Virus record (IMG/VR): IMGVR_UViG_3300025684_000867
Location: 1-26,740 of that record
DNA: 26,740 nt
Source of the DNA: a virus
Direction: 5' to 3' (one strand)
Made by a program: the position numbers and the translations under genes. The notes beneath the pieces were generated by a model. That model was not told where the DNA came from. It did no database searches and was given only the letters and a program-made list of their open reading frames with translations. Positions 13,479 to 22,188 of this stretch are shown in pieces. The stretch's first letter is position 1, and every line of letters starts with the position of its first letter.

Positions 13479-14417
13479 TTATTTATTTGTTTTTCTCAAA
13501 GCACTGACATAGTCAGCCATCAAACCTGATACTTGAACAGAATTATCAGTATCTTCTTCTGTATCTTCTACAATACTAGAAGTAGCAGTTTTTTGGCTAA
13601 AATAAGCTTCTTTAAGAGTTGCAACTTTAGCTGCAAAATCTTCTTCAGAAGTATATTCTACACTTTCAGCGAGTGAGGTTAGTTTTTCTACTTGAGTTTC
13701 AGCCAAGCCTCTAGCCGCTTCGCGAATAATCGCTTCACGTTTATAGCCATTTAGCTGCTCTTTCAAGTCCATTACATCTGCAATTGCTTTATTATGAGCT
13801 TCTTCTAGCTCTTCATGTGCTGTTGCAATTTCATCTACTAGGTCAACTCTAGATTCTGGAACTTCAACATAAGATTCGGTAAACAAGTCTTTAAGACCGT
13901 TCATAAAACCTTCTGCAATCTCAGCGCGAAGCCCTGATTGTACTGCAAGTTTGTTGTCTTCCATCCATTGCTCAACCACGTAGTCAAGGTAGCTATCAAC
14001 TTTCTCTACGAGATCGGCCTTCGCTGTTTCAACTTCTTCTGCTAATTGCTCAGCATATTCAGTCTCCAAACGATCAATCTCTTCGGAAAGCTTTGTTTTT
14101 ACCGCTGCTTCAAAAATTACTGCTGTTTTAGCTTTAAACTCATCGCTGAGAGTAGCTTCAGATTCTACAAGAGCATTTAGGTCGTCACTAAAATCTCCAT
14201 CAAATTCGATATTTTCGGCCTTCATTGTCTTGCCAGCAGTCTTTAATTCAGACGGTTGACTGTTGCTCTTATCACCCTTACGCATTGCAGCTTTAGGGCC
14301 TTTTTTCTCAGCCGCATCTACAGATGCAACCGATTGAGCTTCAGCATTTTTTGGATCGTGAGCTTCTTCGATTTCCTCGTCGAGCTCAAAGTCCTGGTCT
14401 TCTACTTGATCAGTCAT
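13479..14417 (-). CDS. 22: Prohead core scaffolding protein gp22
   Basis: A 312-aa, strongly acidic and helical protein between 21 and 23, as in T4. Its sequence is full of E/K/A heptad-like runs (DEFKAKTAVIFEAAVKTKLS, LETEYAEQLAEEVETAKADL). It also has the more conserved MNGLKDLFTESYVEVPE segment found in gp22 of marine T4-like phages. The scaffold fills the prohead and is cleaved by gp21 at (L/I)-x-E sites. The N-terminus is acidic, then a basic AAMRKGDKSNSQPSELK stretch. The ATG at 14417 has AAGGAGATCAAT upstream. Confidence 0.92.
   Translation of the reverse strand: MTDQVEDQDFELDEEIEEAHDPKNAEAQSVASVDAAEKKGPKAAMRKGDKSNSQPSELKTAGKTMKAENIEFDGDFSDDLNALVESEATLSDEFKAKTAVIFEAAVKTKLSEEIDRLETEYAEQLAEEVETAKADLVEKVDSYLDYVVEQWMEDNKLAVQSGLRAEIAEGFMNGLKDLFTESYVEVPESRVDLVDEIATAHEELEEAHNKAIADVMDLKEQLNGYKREAIIREAARGLAETQVEKLTSLAESVEYTSEEDFAAKVATLKEAYFSQKTATSSIVEDTEEDTDNSVQVSGLMADYVSALRKTNK
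13480..13487 (-). promoter_or_regulatory. Possible variant late promoter (AATAAATA) for gene 23
   Basis: AATAAATA lies 18 bases upstream of the gene 23 start and overlaps the last codons of gene 22 (AAT AAA TAA). It differs from the consensus in one base. T4 gene 23 has its own late promoter, so the position is sensible, but the match could simply be coding sequence. Confidence 0.35.
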
Positions 14418-14431
14418 ATTGATCTCCTTAA

Positions 14432-15088
14432 TTATAATTGTTTCAATAACGAGAGGAAATTTTTAAACTCACGAGTCTGAACCTCATAAAGGTCAGACCG
14501 TGGAGCACGTTTAATTTCAGTCTCTATTTTTTCAATTTCTCGAGCTTCAATGATGCCATTATTCCAGATCCAATCTACACCTTCCATTATTCCATTAACA
14601 AAAGCATTTGGTGCAGATGGGTCTTGTACGATATCAACCGTATTAAGCATAAAGTCATCTTTGACGTACATAGTACCGTTACGTTGCTCAAGGCTACCCA
14701 TACCACGAGTTGAGACACCGAGTTGAACACCACCTTCTAGTAAACCTTTGACGATATTACCCATTGGAGTATCCAAGATTCGTGCCTTACCCATAACATC
14801 ATTTCCCTCAAATTTGAGTTCTGTGATCTTATGAGATACTTTATCCAAGTTAACAGTAGGTCCATCAGGGTGATTTAATTCACCGACCGCTCTGTTCTTG
14901 GAAACTTGTTCATCGACGTATTTCTTAACAGCAGATTCCATAACTGCTTTAGGATATACTCGACCATTTCTATTCTTAGATTCAGCTTGCATGAAGACTC
15001 CTTCAATGACGTGAGTCTTTGAACCGTCTTCTTTCTTCTCAACAATGCACTGAACATTCGTTTCAGTATATTCTGTAATTAGCTTCAT
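14432..15088 (-). CDS. 21: Prohead core protease gp21
   Basis: A 218-aa serine protease (T4 gp21 is 212 aa) of the herpesvirus-assemblin fold. The catalytic histidine is in GELNHPDGP (H73) and the nucleophile in LGVSTRGMGS (S126). The early ESKNRNGRVYPKAVME segment and late LNTVDIVQDPSAPNAFV segment are also conserved. It matures the prohead by cutting gp22, gp23 and core proteins at (L/I)-x-E. The C-terminal tail (about 175-218) is where self-cleavage occurs in T4. The gene starts 5 bases after the 71-aa gene. Confidence 0.96.
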   Translation of the reverse strand: MKLITEYTETNVQCIVEKKEDGSKTHVIEGVFMQAESKNRNGRVYPKAVMESAVKKYVDEQVSKNRAVGELNHPDGPTVNLDKVSHKITELKFEGNDVMGKARILDTPMGNIVKGLLEGGVQLGVSTRGMGSLEQRNGTMYVKDDFMLNTVDIVQDPSAPNAFVNGIMEGVDWIWNNGIIEAREIEKIETEIKRAPRSDLYEVQTREFKNFLSLLKQL

Positions 15089-15093
15089 CTATA

Positions 15094-15309
15094 TTAACCT
15101 TTGTATTGATTTATAAACTCTTTACCCATTTTCTCAGCTTCTTTCTGAGTCTTATAGGTATCAAGCTTTTCGCCATCAATATAAACAACAAACATATTAT
15201 TTTCTTTATGGATCATAAGAGAAATACGATTTATTCTTTTATCGTATACATGAACACCAGGAGGCATTCCCTTCTTCATAGCTTCTCTAATATGTTTAAA
15301 ATTCTTCAT
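15094..15309 (-). CDS. Small basic protein at the gene 68 position (prohead core candidate)
   Basis: A 71-aa lysine-rich protein: MKNFKHIREAMKKGMPPGVH, then KENNMFVVYIDGEKLDTYKT, a beta-like segment. It is located between the 67-like gene and 21, exactly where T4 carries gene 68, a minor prohead core protein. Similar small genes sit here in marine T4-like phages. An exact TATAAATA lies only 16 bases before the ATG, so its leader would be very short, and the ribosome site (AAAG) is weak. The gene may depend partly on transcription from further upstream. The identity with gp68 rests on position, not sequence. Confidence 0.65.
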   Translation of the reverse strand: MKNFKHIREAMKKGMPPGVHVYDKRINRISLMIHKENNMFVVYIDGEKLDTYKTQKEAEKMGKEFINQYKG

Positions 15310-15324
15310 ATCTTTACTTTACGT

Positions 15325-15332
15325 TATTTATA
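15325..15332 (-). promoter_or_regulatory. T4-type late promoter TATAAATA
   Basis: Exact consensus on the minus strand, 16 bases before the 71-aa gene and about 235 bases before gene 21. Probably drives the 68-position gene, 21 and 22. Confidence 0.75.
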
Positions 15333-15348
15333 ATTATTTTAATTTCTA

Positions 15349-15588
15349 CTACTGCTCTAATTCATCATCGTTATCTTCATCATCGATATCTTCATCATCA
15401 ATATCGTCTTCAATATCACCATCTATATCATCTTGATCACTGGTTTGATTAAACATGGCCCCAGCAACAGAGATTTTTTCTTGTTCTAGAGCATCACTCA
15501 TTTTAGTTTGCATTATTTCCGCAAAGGTAGGCCCAGCAGTACTAAAATCTTGATTTGCTACATTATTAATTAAATCTTCAACGTTCAT
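15349..15588 (-). CDS. 67: Prohead core protein gp67-like
   Basis: A 79-aa protein with an N-terminal part (MNVEDLINNVANQDFSTAGP, then MSDALEQEKISVAGAMF) like the core-protein segment of marine gp67, and an extremely acidic tail of about 25 residues (DDIDGDIEDDIDDEDIDDED). The start at 15588 is chosen because GGAG lies 6 bases upstream; a longer reading from 15609 lacks support. It overlaps the end of gene 20 by 11 bp and has a late promoter inside that gene. gp67 is needed for correct prohead core shape in T4. Confidence 0.8.
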   Translation of the reverse strand: MNVEDLINNVANQDFSTAGPTFAEIMQTKMSDALEQEKISVAGAMFNQTSDQDDIDGDIEDDIDDEDIDDEDNDDELEQ

Positions 15589-17137
15589 TACTATCTCCAC
15601 TATTATCATTAGTATTATTTATATTACTTTGCTCATCTTCATCATTATCAATTTCACCAGAAGCTCGCTCTGCTGCTATTTGGTCTTTCATATCTTTTAT
15701 TTCTGCATCATCTAGATGCAACACCTTTTTCATAACATATTCTTTAGAGAAAAACTCTCCGACATACTGCTGCATATTATCTAACGTTTGTAATCTATTC
15801 TGAAAAAGCTCTGCATCTTTAAGCTCAGTGAAATGATTATCCCTTACAAAATCAACAACAATGTCTGTCTGCCAGTTTTCCCAATCTTCAGTAGTAATAA
15901 CTTGCTTCATAATGAGCTGTTTCTTCAAAATCTCAGTAAACAGCATAGAAAAACGTCTTCTTAGACGATCAATAAACTTTTGAAATTTTATCTCATCTCT
16001 ATTAATTTCTGTAGATCTACCTAGTGAGAATTGAGACTCTTGCTCAAGTCTATTAATAGGAACGTTTAACGAGCGATATAGACGTTTTTGGAAATATATA
16101 ATGTCATCGATTTGTCCGAGATTTTCTCCACCTGGCAAAGTGGAAATTTCAGTCCCTCTACCACCTTCACGGCGAGGAAGCCAAAAGTCTTCCAGCATCG
16201 ACATATGTTTGCGATCATCTCTAACCTTCCCGGTATCTGCATCATAGACTAATTTATTACGGTAACGAGCCATAATATCTTTCATATAGGTTTCAGCTTT
16301 ACCTCTTGGTAAATTACCCACATCAATATAAAAAATCCGGCGTTCAGGTGCTCGAGCCAGTCTGTAAATAACTAGCGAGTCTTCCATCATACGTAATTGA
16401 TTAATAGGTTTTAGAGCTTTATGTAGATAAGAAACCACCTTCTTACGATCTACATCCAGTAAGCCAGATGTAACATAGGAAATAGAGTCTCTAGACAGCT
16501 TTACCCCTTGATTAGTGCTTCCTGGTTTCTCCTGATAAATGTAAAATTCGTTTACATTTTGTATTAAGGTAGCGCCTGTTGCAGGGTCTTTATTTTTCTT
16601 TACTTCTTTGACTTTACGAATCTTTGTGGCGTCAATAGGTCTAATTTCTTGAATACCTGCCTTAAGATTTTTATCATCTACAACTAAATGATGGTATATT
16701 CTACCATCTACATACCATCTTCTAAAAATATCATGCCCTAAATCTGTAAAGTTGAGCATAGAACAAATTTTATCAAACTCTTCTTGTATGAGTTTTTTAA
16801 CTTGATCACTAAGACCTTCTACATTATCTAAAACAAGTGATACAGGAGATTGGTTCTCACTAGACACAATACTTTCGTTAACAATATCTTCTACAGCCGC
16901 ATCTACTTCTGAATGAGTTGCAACTGCTCTATATTGTTTAATAAGCTGTAAATTATCTTTACCGTGGTCATCTTCACCTAAGTTTACATATGTGCCATAA
17001 TGTGCACCAGCTGCAGTAACATAGCCAGCACCATCCTGATCAACAGGAGGTACAATAGATTGCATATTATCAGCATTCTTATCTTTAGCTCGTTTTATTT
17101 CAAAACCAAATAATCTAAGTCCGTCGTTATCTGCCAT
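15578..17137 (-). CDS. 20: Portal vertex protein gp20
   Basis: A 519-aa protein (T4 gp20 is 524 aa). Clear gp20 segments are the N-terminal GLRLFGFEIKRA, AVEDIVNESIVSSENQSPV, FRRWYVDGRIYHHLVVDDKN, RRIFYIDVGNLPRGKAETY, and REGGRGTEISTLPGGENLGQ, which leads into a YFQKRLYRSLNVPINRLEQE stretch. Twelve copies form the ring at one head vertex through which DNA is packaged and the neck is attached. The C-terminus is rich in N, D and S. The ATG at 17137 follows TTAGGAATTAGT, downstream of a leader hairpin. Confidence 0.97.
   Translation of the reverse strand: MADNDGLRLFGFEIKRAKDKNADNMQSIVPPVDQDGAGYVTAAGAHYGTYVNLGEDDHGKDNLQLIKQYRAVATHSEVDAAVEDIVNESIVSSENQSPVSLVLDNVEGLSDQVKKLIQEEFDKICSMLNFTDLGHDIFRRWYVDGRIYHHLVVDDKNLKAGIQEIRPIDATKIRKVKEVKKNKDPATGATLIQNVNEFYIYQEKPGSTNQGVKLSRDSISYVTSGLLDVDRKKVVSYLHKALKPINQLRMMEDSLVIYRLARAPERRIFYIDVGNLPRGKAETYMKDIMARYRNKLVYDADTGKVRDDRKHMSMLEDFWLPRREGGRGTEISTLPGGENLGQIDDIIYFQKRLYRSLNVPINRLEQESQFSLGRSTEINRDEIKFQKFIDRLRRRFSMLFTEILKKQLIMKQVITTEDWENWQTDIVVDFVRDNHFTELKDAELFQNRLQTLDNMQQYVGEFFSKEYVMKKVLHLDDAEIKDMKDQIAAERASGEIDNDEDEQSNINNTNDNSGDSNER
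15616..15623 (-). promoter_or_regulatory. T4-type late promoter TATAAATA inside the end of gene 20
   Basis: Exact consensus on the minus strand, 28 bases before the gene 67 start. It is coding sequence for gp20 too, but the position fits a late start for the prohead core genes. Confidence 0.65.
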
Positions 17138-17159
17138 ACTAATTCCTAAACTGTGTTGT

Positions 17160-17180
17160 GAGGGGCCATTACAGCCCCTC
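17160..17180 (-). other. GC-rich hairpin between genes 19 and 20
   Basis: GAGGGGC and GCCCCTC (17160-17166 and 17174-17180) form a perfect 7-bp stem with a 7-base loop. No T tract follows on either strand, so it is not a classical terminator. It lies just downstream of the GATAAATA element and would be at the very 5' end of a gene 20 late mRNA. It could stabilise that mRNA or slow read-through from gene 19. Confidence 0.7.
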
Positions 17181-17188
17181 TACTCACT

Positions 17189-17196
17189 TATTTATC
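17189..17196 (-). promoter_or_regulatory. Variant late promoter GATAAATA for gene 20
   Basis: One base from the TATAAATA consensus, placed in the only gap between genes 19 and 20, 52 bases before the gene 20 start. The same octamer also occurs inside uvsW by chance, so sequence alone is weak evidence. Confidence 0.45.
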
Positions 17197-17199
17197 GTG

Positions 17200-17727
17200 T
17201 TAAGATGTAGTAGATGTTTCCCAGTATTGTACTTGGAACTCTACAGAGAATCTCTCAATCTCATTTTCTGAAGCATAACTCAGATCAATTGGAGAAATAC
17301 CTGTCGGGAAACACCCTCTAAAGTTATACGTCTTCAATGTAGATCCATCTTTGTCGAGTTGCTCAACTACTAGATCTGCTTCGTAATCAACAGGGTTGGT
17401 TAACCCGGTATTTGCAGAGTGTGCATTTATACCGTTCATCCAACGCTCCATTGCGTCGCGAACATTAAAGTCTGTATCGTTAATAATAGTAGGAGTCCAC
17501 ACATCAAATGTACGATCCCCTGCTATCTTTAATTGTCGACCACGGAAGGGAACAATGATCGGGGTTACTGTTGAACCAGGCAACTGAGCCGCCTCGCACA
17601 AGAATGATGTAAGCTCTACATCACCGTTAGCATACCCAGGAAAGTTAATAGTCGCCTTAAATAAATTGGGACGAGCACCACCACCACGAAGTTTTGCTTT
17701 AAAATCATCTACGCCTAATATTGCCAT
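17200..17727 (-). CDS. 19: Tail tube protein gp19
   Basis: A 175-aa tube protein (T4 gp19 is 163 aa). Typical features are RPNLFKATINFPGYANGD, LCEAAQLPGSTVTPIIVPFR, GRQLKIAGDRTFDVWTPTII, the NDTDFNVRDAMERWMNGINA helix and a C-terminal ERFSVEFQVQYWE strand. Hexameric rings stack into the rigid inner tube inside the gp18 sheath. The ATG at 17727 follows AAGGAGATAAACAG, 12 bases after the gene 18 stop, so both may share the gene 18 late promoter. Confidence 0.97.
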   Translation of the reverse strand: MAILGVDDFKAKLRGGGARPNLFKATINFPGYANGDVELTSFLCEAAQLPGSTVTPIIVPFRGRQLKIAGDRTFDVWTPTIINDTDFNVRDAMERWMNGINAHSANTGLTNPVDYEADLVVEQLDKDGSTLKTYNFRGCFPTGISPIDLSYASENEIERFSVEFQVQYWETSTTS

Positions 17728-17739
17728 CTGTTTATCTCC

Positions 17740-19344
17740 TTATACCTGTAATCCAGCGACTTCTTCGAAGTCTACACCAGATCTAACAGCTACAAAATTA
17801 AGAGTGATGTAGTTAATAGACCGCGCAGGTTTGATAAAGATGTTCGCTACGAACTCATTTCTATCAATAACTGCTCCAGTGTTGTTTGTTTCGTCACATA
17901 CAACTCTAAAATCTGTAATACCTCTGCGGCCTTTAATCTCTCTCAAGAATGGCTCTACAATGTTTACAAACTCTGCTCTAGTGAATTCATCGTTTAATTC
18001 AAACAATGTATTTCTAGCAGCTAAAGCAATAGCTCTTTCTACTACATTAAATAGGCGACGCACATTAATACGATCAAACGCACTCGGTCTATTCATATGA
18101 GTTTTATCACCATATAGTAAAATACCCTGTCCAGGTAAATTTGCTATTGGGTTAATACCTGCTTTATATAGAGTGTCTCTCTGAGCTTTGGTAGGTGTAT
18201 AAGCTAAAGAAGTAACTCCGAGATATGACCCGCGACGAGAACCTGCTGGTGAGAACCAAGGGGCAGCTTCTGCATCAGCTGCTGCCATAATACCAGCAGT
18301 AGCCCCAGCAGCAGGAATATTTACATATTTGTCATTATACTTATCATATACTTTTAACCAGTTGTTATCTACAAAGAGATAAGAGCTATATGTATAGTCT
18401 GCTACATCAGCAATAGTAGCTGTAACCGGATCTGCATTTCCTACAACAGAAGCACTAGCTGGAGAAGTTATGACAACACAATCTTTACGAGTCGTGCCTG
18501 CTGTTGTAACCATGTCATCTACTACAGTTTCTTGATCTGAAGCAGTAGCATAACCTGGTGCAATCATAAAGTCAACAGAGATAGTATCTTTATCGTTAAA
18601 TACATCTAAAGCTGTTAATGTTTCAGCAGTGGTTATTGTTGTATCAACACCACCAGCAAAAGAAAGAGACGCATTAGAGTCAAGAACGTCGTTAATCCTT
18701 ACGTAATTAGAAGATCTGTTAATTACATTTTTTTCATAATTAGTAGATCCATCTGCGAGAGTAGCAGAAGAAGAACTAGACACGAAAGAATATCTTTCAA
18801 GTACAGCACCAGCTGTACCAGTAATAACTCCATCTTCGTCTGTTACTAATATGTGACGTTCACTTCCTGTTGGGGCAGCATCGAATTGAGATGTAAATGA
18901 TGCACTAGCTCCAGCCCATGTTACTGGACCTGCTACTTCCATCTTAATAGAATTTCCTAATGTACCTGGATGTTTTGCAAATGCTGAGCCTGACCAGGTT
19001 CCATTATCCCATGCATCGTCGTTTTTAATCAGTACAGCTCCACCAGCTGAATCAGCTGCCGCGTTTCTAGCTGCAGTGTCAACTGCTCTTGAAACCTGTA
19101 ATGAGTTTGAGTATCTTAAAAAGCTCGCTGCAGTCAAAAAGTCTACAGCAAATGTGTTATCTGGAGCGCCAAACGTTGAGGCAAGAGTAGCTTCGTTATC
19201 TACTATTACAGCCTGTTCGCAAGGACCCCAGCGGAATTTACCAGCAAATGCGCCAGTAGTAGATTGTACATTAGGCACACCGCCTGTAAGATCTACTTCC
19301 TTAACAATTATAGCTGGAGATTCGGAAGGTACGCCTATCGCCAT
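17740..19344 (-). CDS. 18: Tail sheath protein gp18
   Basis: A 534-aa contractile sheath subunit (T4 gp18 is 659 aa). It begins SESPAIIVKEVDLTGGVPNV and GAFAGKFRWGPCEQAVIV, has the variable middle region, then the conserved C-terminal half: SPAGSRRGSYLGVTSLAYTP, INPIANLPGQGILLYGDKT, a LFNVVERAIALAARNTLFEL helix and FVANIFIKPARSINYITLNF. Around the tube, hexamers contract to drive infection. An exact late promoter and a leader hairpin precede it; GGGAAA before ATG serves as the ribosome site. Confidence 0.97.
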   Translation of the reverse strand: MAIGVPSESPAIIVKEVDLTGGVPNVQSTTGAFAGKFRWGPCEQAVIVDNEATLASTFGAPDNTFAVDFLTAASFLRYSNSLQVSRAVDTAARNAAADSAGGAVLIKNDDAWDNGTWSGSAFAKHPGTLGNSIKMEVAGPVTWAGASASFTSQFDAAPTGSERHILVTDEDGVITGTAGAVLERYSFVSSSSSATLADGSTNYEKNVINRSSNYVRINDVLDSNASLSFAGGVDTTITTAETLTALDVFNDKDTISVDFMIAPGYATASDQETVVDDMVTTAGTTRKDCVVITSPASASVVGNADPVTATIADVADYTYSSYLFVDNNWLKVYDKYNDKYVNIPAAGATAGIMAAADAEAAPWFSPAGSRRGSYLGVTSLAYTPTKAQRDTLYKAGINPIANLPGQGILLYGDKTHMNRPSAFDRINVRRLFNVVERAIALAARNTLFELNDEFTRAEFVNIVEPFLREIKGRRGITDFRVVCDETNNTGAVIDRNEFVANIFIKPARSINYITLNFVAVRSGVDFEEVAGLQV

Positions 19345-19359
19345 TTTTATTTCCCTTTT

Positions 19360-19407
19360 CCAGTAATCGAATTATATGTTATCATAATACGGAGGTTCAA
19401 TTACTGG
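19360..19407 (-). other. 5' leader stem-loop of gene 18 mRNA
   Basis: CCAGTAATCGAA (19360-19371) and TTCAATTACTGG (19396-19407) form a 12-pair stem with a single mismatch that is G-U in RNA, around a 24-base loop. It directly follows the late promoter at 19408-19415, so part of the outer stem may be lost depending on the exact start site. It ends 15 bases before the gene 18 ATG, leaving the ribosome site free. Confidence 0.65.
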
Positions 19408-19415
19408 TATTTATA
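19408..19415 (-). promoter_or_regulatory. T4-type late promoter TATAAATA for gene 18
   Basis: Exact consensus on the minus strand in the gap between genes 17 and 18, 63 bases upstream of the sheath gene start. Confidence 0.82.
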
Positions 19416-19426
19416 ATTTTTATTAT

Positions 19427-21034
19427 TTAGTAAGCCGCGCCCCTATCTTCGACCCATTTCCGTGTATTCCACGCATCTTGTTGCTCTTCTTGTTCTGCTG
19501 CATCTATTCCATCATCAATAAACCCAAACGGTAGTACATCTTCTTCTATAGCTTTCATTTGCTGTTCAAACATCATATTTTTAATATTAACATCGGTTAG
19601 TTGAGAAAAATAATCACCCGTAGCAAAGTATCCAAACATAACCAAGTTCATCATAAGATCATCATGATTACCATCTGAGGCCTCATATGATTGACCCTTA
19701 GATATAAATGTGCTACATTCTAAAATAGTATTCTGATCAACCAGCTCTAGCTTCTTTTCTTCTAAAAGATCTTTAATACCAGAACAACCCATACGCTTAG
19801 TCTTTCTAGTAATTTCAACTCCTAATCTATTTGACTTTACTGCTGATTCAATAAACATATTTTCATACTCTAAATCATAATATAATCCATTACATACTAA
19901 AGTTCCTTGATCATTTGATTCAACAACCACCCAAGCTTCATTATAGACTTTTGCATATTTATAAATAATATTAGGGAAGAGTAGTGGAGAGATAAGATTA
20001 TTGCGATACACAGCCACCTGTTTAAAAGGTCTAGTGCTAATATCGATTACATTAAACGTCGAATAGTCCTGTCCTCTTCCTTTTGAAACATCTACGGTCA
20101 TCACATATTGATGATCTTTATCTGGTTCTTCATAGATCCAGACACTATTACCTTCTATCAATCGCTTTGGTGGTTGTGATCTGAAACCCATCAGAGTTTC
20201 TGCATTTATAAGGGTATCACCTGTCCCAAAGAAAGTATTACCAAACTCCTGGTCGAATTGGAGCTGACTCGTATTAGCTACAGTTTGATTCTTCCATTCT
20301 TCATCTCTTCCAGGAACATCCCACCAGTCAACTCTAAATGATTTATATTCATTTACCTCCTGTACTGCACCAGTCCATATCTTTTCAAATTGATTGCCAA
20401 TACCATTAGCTGTGGAAGTAATAATAACTTTAGTGTCTTTACCTGATGATACCACCGGGTATGTTGAAGTGTAAAACTCTGCAGCATTCTCAACAAAGGC
20501 AAACTCATCGAGATAGAGAAGGTTAACAGACATACCACGAATAGAGGATCCTGATGTAGCTGCTGATACTATTCGACTGTTGTTAGAAAATTCAATAGAT
20601 CTTTTGTTTAATGCTTTACACCCAGGCTGTAAGAAAAACGGCAAATGCTCTAACATGAGCGTTACTCTCCCAAGCATCTCTTGAGCAGTTGCTCCTTTGT
20701 TAGCCAATATAGCAATTACCTTCTCAGGGTGAAAAACAGCATACCATAACAGGTATGCTACGGAAGATATTGATTTACCTGATTGACGACACGCAAGAAC
20801 AATACTAAACCTATTATCGGTAAAATGATCAAACATCTGTTTCTGATAAGGATATAATTCAAAAGGAACTAATCCGCGGTCTACATGAATAATCTTACAA
20901 TAATGAGATGCAAAATATCCAGGGTCTTTTAAACATCTAGTGTATTCTAATATTTCATTTTTAGAAAAATTATGAATAACTCCATCTCTTTTTATATTAG
21001 AGTTACCAAGATATGTGTCATTCATCTTTTTCAT
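19427..21034 (-). CDS. 17: Terminase large subunit gp17
   Basis: A packaging motor ATPase-nuclease of 535 aa from the ATG at 21034 (T4 gp17 is 610 aa). The ATPase has Walker A CRQSGKS (82-88) and Walker B LLYLDEF (172-178), followed by the coupling TSTANG motif. The nuclease domain has the acidic residues in MTVDVSKGRGQDYSTF, VVESNDQGTL and GNHDDLMMNLVMFGYF. It pumps DNA into the prohead through the gp20 portal and cuts headfuls. ATGs at 21034 and 21025 are both possible and both overlap gene 16 out of frame; neither has a strong ribosome site. A TTG at 21058 looks unlikely. Confidence 0.97.
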   Translation of the reverse strand: MKKMNDTYLGNSNIKRDGVIHNFSKNEILEYTRCLKDPGYFASHYCKIIHVDRGLVPFELYPYQKQMFDHFTDNRFSIVLACRQSGKSISSVAYLLWYAVFHPEKVIAILANKGATAQEMLGRVTLMLEHLPFFLQPGCKALNKRSIEFSNNSRIVSAATSGSSIRGMSVNLLYLDEFAFVENAAEFYTSTYPVVSSGKDTKVIITSTANGIGNQFEKIWTGAVQEVNEYKSFRVDWWDVPGRDEEWKNQTVANTSQLQFDQEFGNTFFGTGDTLINAETLMGFRSQPPKRLIEGNSVWIYEEPDKDHQYVMTVDVSKGRGQDYSTFNVIDISTRPFKQVAVYRNNLISPLLFPNIIYKYAKVYNEAWVVVESNDQGTLVCNGLYYDLEYENMFIESAVKSNRLGVEITRKTKRMGCSGIKDLLEEKKLELVDQNTILECSTFISKGQSYEASDGNHDDLMMNLVMFGYFATGDYFSQLTDVNIKNMMFEQQMKAIEEDVLPFGFIDDGIDAAEQEEQQDAWNTRKWVEDRGAAY

Positions 21035-21389
21035 CTTTCTTGTAATCGCTAATGTCAACTATTTTATCCTCATCATTATTTAAAAGCATACGCTGTAAGT
21101 CACTTGTGGAACCTATAAACAGGTTATTTGTAGTTTGGTTATGTAGTTCTGCGGGAGTATCTTTTTTATCGAAGTCTTTTTTCTTCTTATGTAAATCTAA
21201 AAGCGATCCGTTAATATCACCCATATTCTTCATCATATTAGATAGCACTTCAAAAGCACGAGGGTGCTCAGTAGCTCTTGCTACTTCCATCATGTCTTCT
21301 AAAGCAGAAGATCCCTTAGCTAATAAGTCATGGTAAATTTGTCTTGAATATTCAAAGTCATTATCAGCAGTTTGTTTTTTGTCTGTCAT
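21018..21389 (-). CDS. 16: Terminase small subunit gp16
   Basis: A 123-aa protein (T4 gp16 is 164 aa) upstream of and overlapping gene 17. It contains YSRQIYHDLLAKGSSALEDM and ATEHPRAFEVLSNMMKNMGD, the helical core typical of gp16 in T4-like phages, followed by a lysine-rich stretch. gp16 forms a ring that regulates gp17 and aids recognition of DNA for packaging. The ATG at 21389 directly follows the gene 15 stop, without a clear Shine-Dalgarno sequence, so coupling is likely. Confidence 0.93.
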   Translation of the reverse strand: MTDKKQTADNDFEYSRQIYHDLLAKGSSALEDMMEVARATEHPRAFEVLSNMMKNMGDINGSLLDLHKKKKDFDKKDTPAELHNQTTNNLFIGSTSDLQRMLLNNDEDKIVDISDYKKDEKDE

Positions 21390-21391
21390 AA

Positions 21392-22186
21392 TTACGCACT
21401 ATCAAAATCAAATAAACTGTTGTAATCAGCTGAATCGTTAAATCCAAAATCACTATCAGCAGAAACGCTGAATGGATCTGGTCTTGTACGAAACTTAGCT
21501 ACTTGTAAATCTGAATCTAAAAGCCCCCTATCTATTTCATATATGTTTGTAATAGCTGATCTAACCACTTTAGAATCAGCGATAGCTCCATAAAAATTAA
21601 CTCTCATATCAAATGATAGTGTGTATATAATTGTTCTTCTTGTCTCTAAAGGACTCTCATAATCATCTGTAAAATCTACTCCTACTAAGGCAATTGGCAC
21701 GTCTTCTTTTACATCCGGGTAGTCAGCAAATGGCTTCATAGTTAAAGCATACTGAGGGCTAAACGTAGGTAAAATCTGCTCCACTATCTGCAAAGCATCA
21801 TCTTGATTCTTTGCATAGATGTTTAATTGAAATCCTACATTGTATGGAACAAAGCTACTAAATTTATTTCTATTTCCATATCCTGTACCACCTTGAGTAA
21901 AATTATTTGACTTTTGTAGTTGCCTTGACGCGTCATATTGTATAGAAGTGATCTCAAAGGACATGCGAGGTAACTTAATAGCTACTTTAGTATTACTATC
22001 TAAATCAGGATTCTCTCTTAAGCGGTCAAGAAACTTTCTCTTAGGACCATAAGATAGAGGAACTTTTATTTGACTAATTACTTGATTAGAAGCATCAGTT
22101 CGTATAACATAAAGATTATTAAAAAGCGTGCCAAATACAGCTACACTCTTTCTAAGCTTTTTATGGTAGAAATGGGTACCGAACAT
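21392..22186 (-). CDS. 15: Tail sheath stabiliser / tail terminator gp15
   Basis: A 264-aa protein (T4 gp15 is 272 aa). It begins MFGTHFYHKKLRKSVAVFGT, includes the FNNLYVIRTD and VPLSYGPKRKFLDRL segments, and then LPRMSFEITSIQYDASRQLQ and IVEQILPTFSPQYALTMKPF, all conserved in gp15. It caps the assembled tail and joins it to the neck. AAAGG lies upstream of the ATG at 22186, 2 bases after the 79-aa gene. Confidence 0.95.
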   Translation of the reverse strand: MFGTHFYHKKLRKSVAVFGTLFNNLYVIRTDASNQVISQIKVPLSYGPKRKFLDRLRENPDLDSNTKVAIKLPRMSFEITSIQYDASRQLQKSNNFTQGGTGYGNRNKFSSFVPYNVGFQLNIYAKNQDDALQIVEQILPTFSPQYALTMKPFADYPDVKEDVPIALVGVDFTDDYESPLETRRTIIYTLSFDMRVNFYGAIADSKVVRSAITNIYEIDRGLLDSDLQVAKFRTRPDPFSVSADSDFGFNDSADYNSLFDFDSA

Positions 22187-22188
22187 AG

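Noticed and set aside
19956-19967. Overlapping TATAAATA on both strands inside gene 17
   Set aside because: Coding sequence for the terminase; no gene start follows within a useful distance. An internal product of gene 17 cannot be excluded, but the sequence does not show it.
21035-21058. TTG start for gene 17
   Set aside because: Two ATGs follow within 33 bases and the extra residues have no support; the TTG has no ribosome site.
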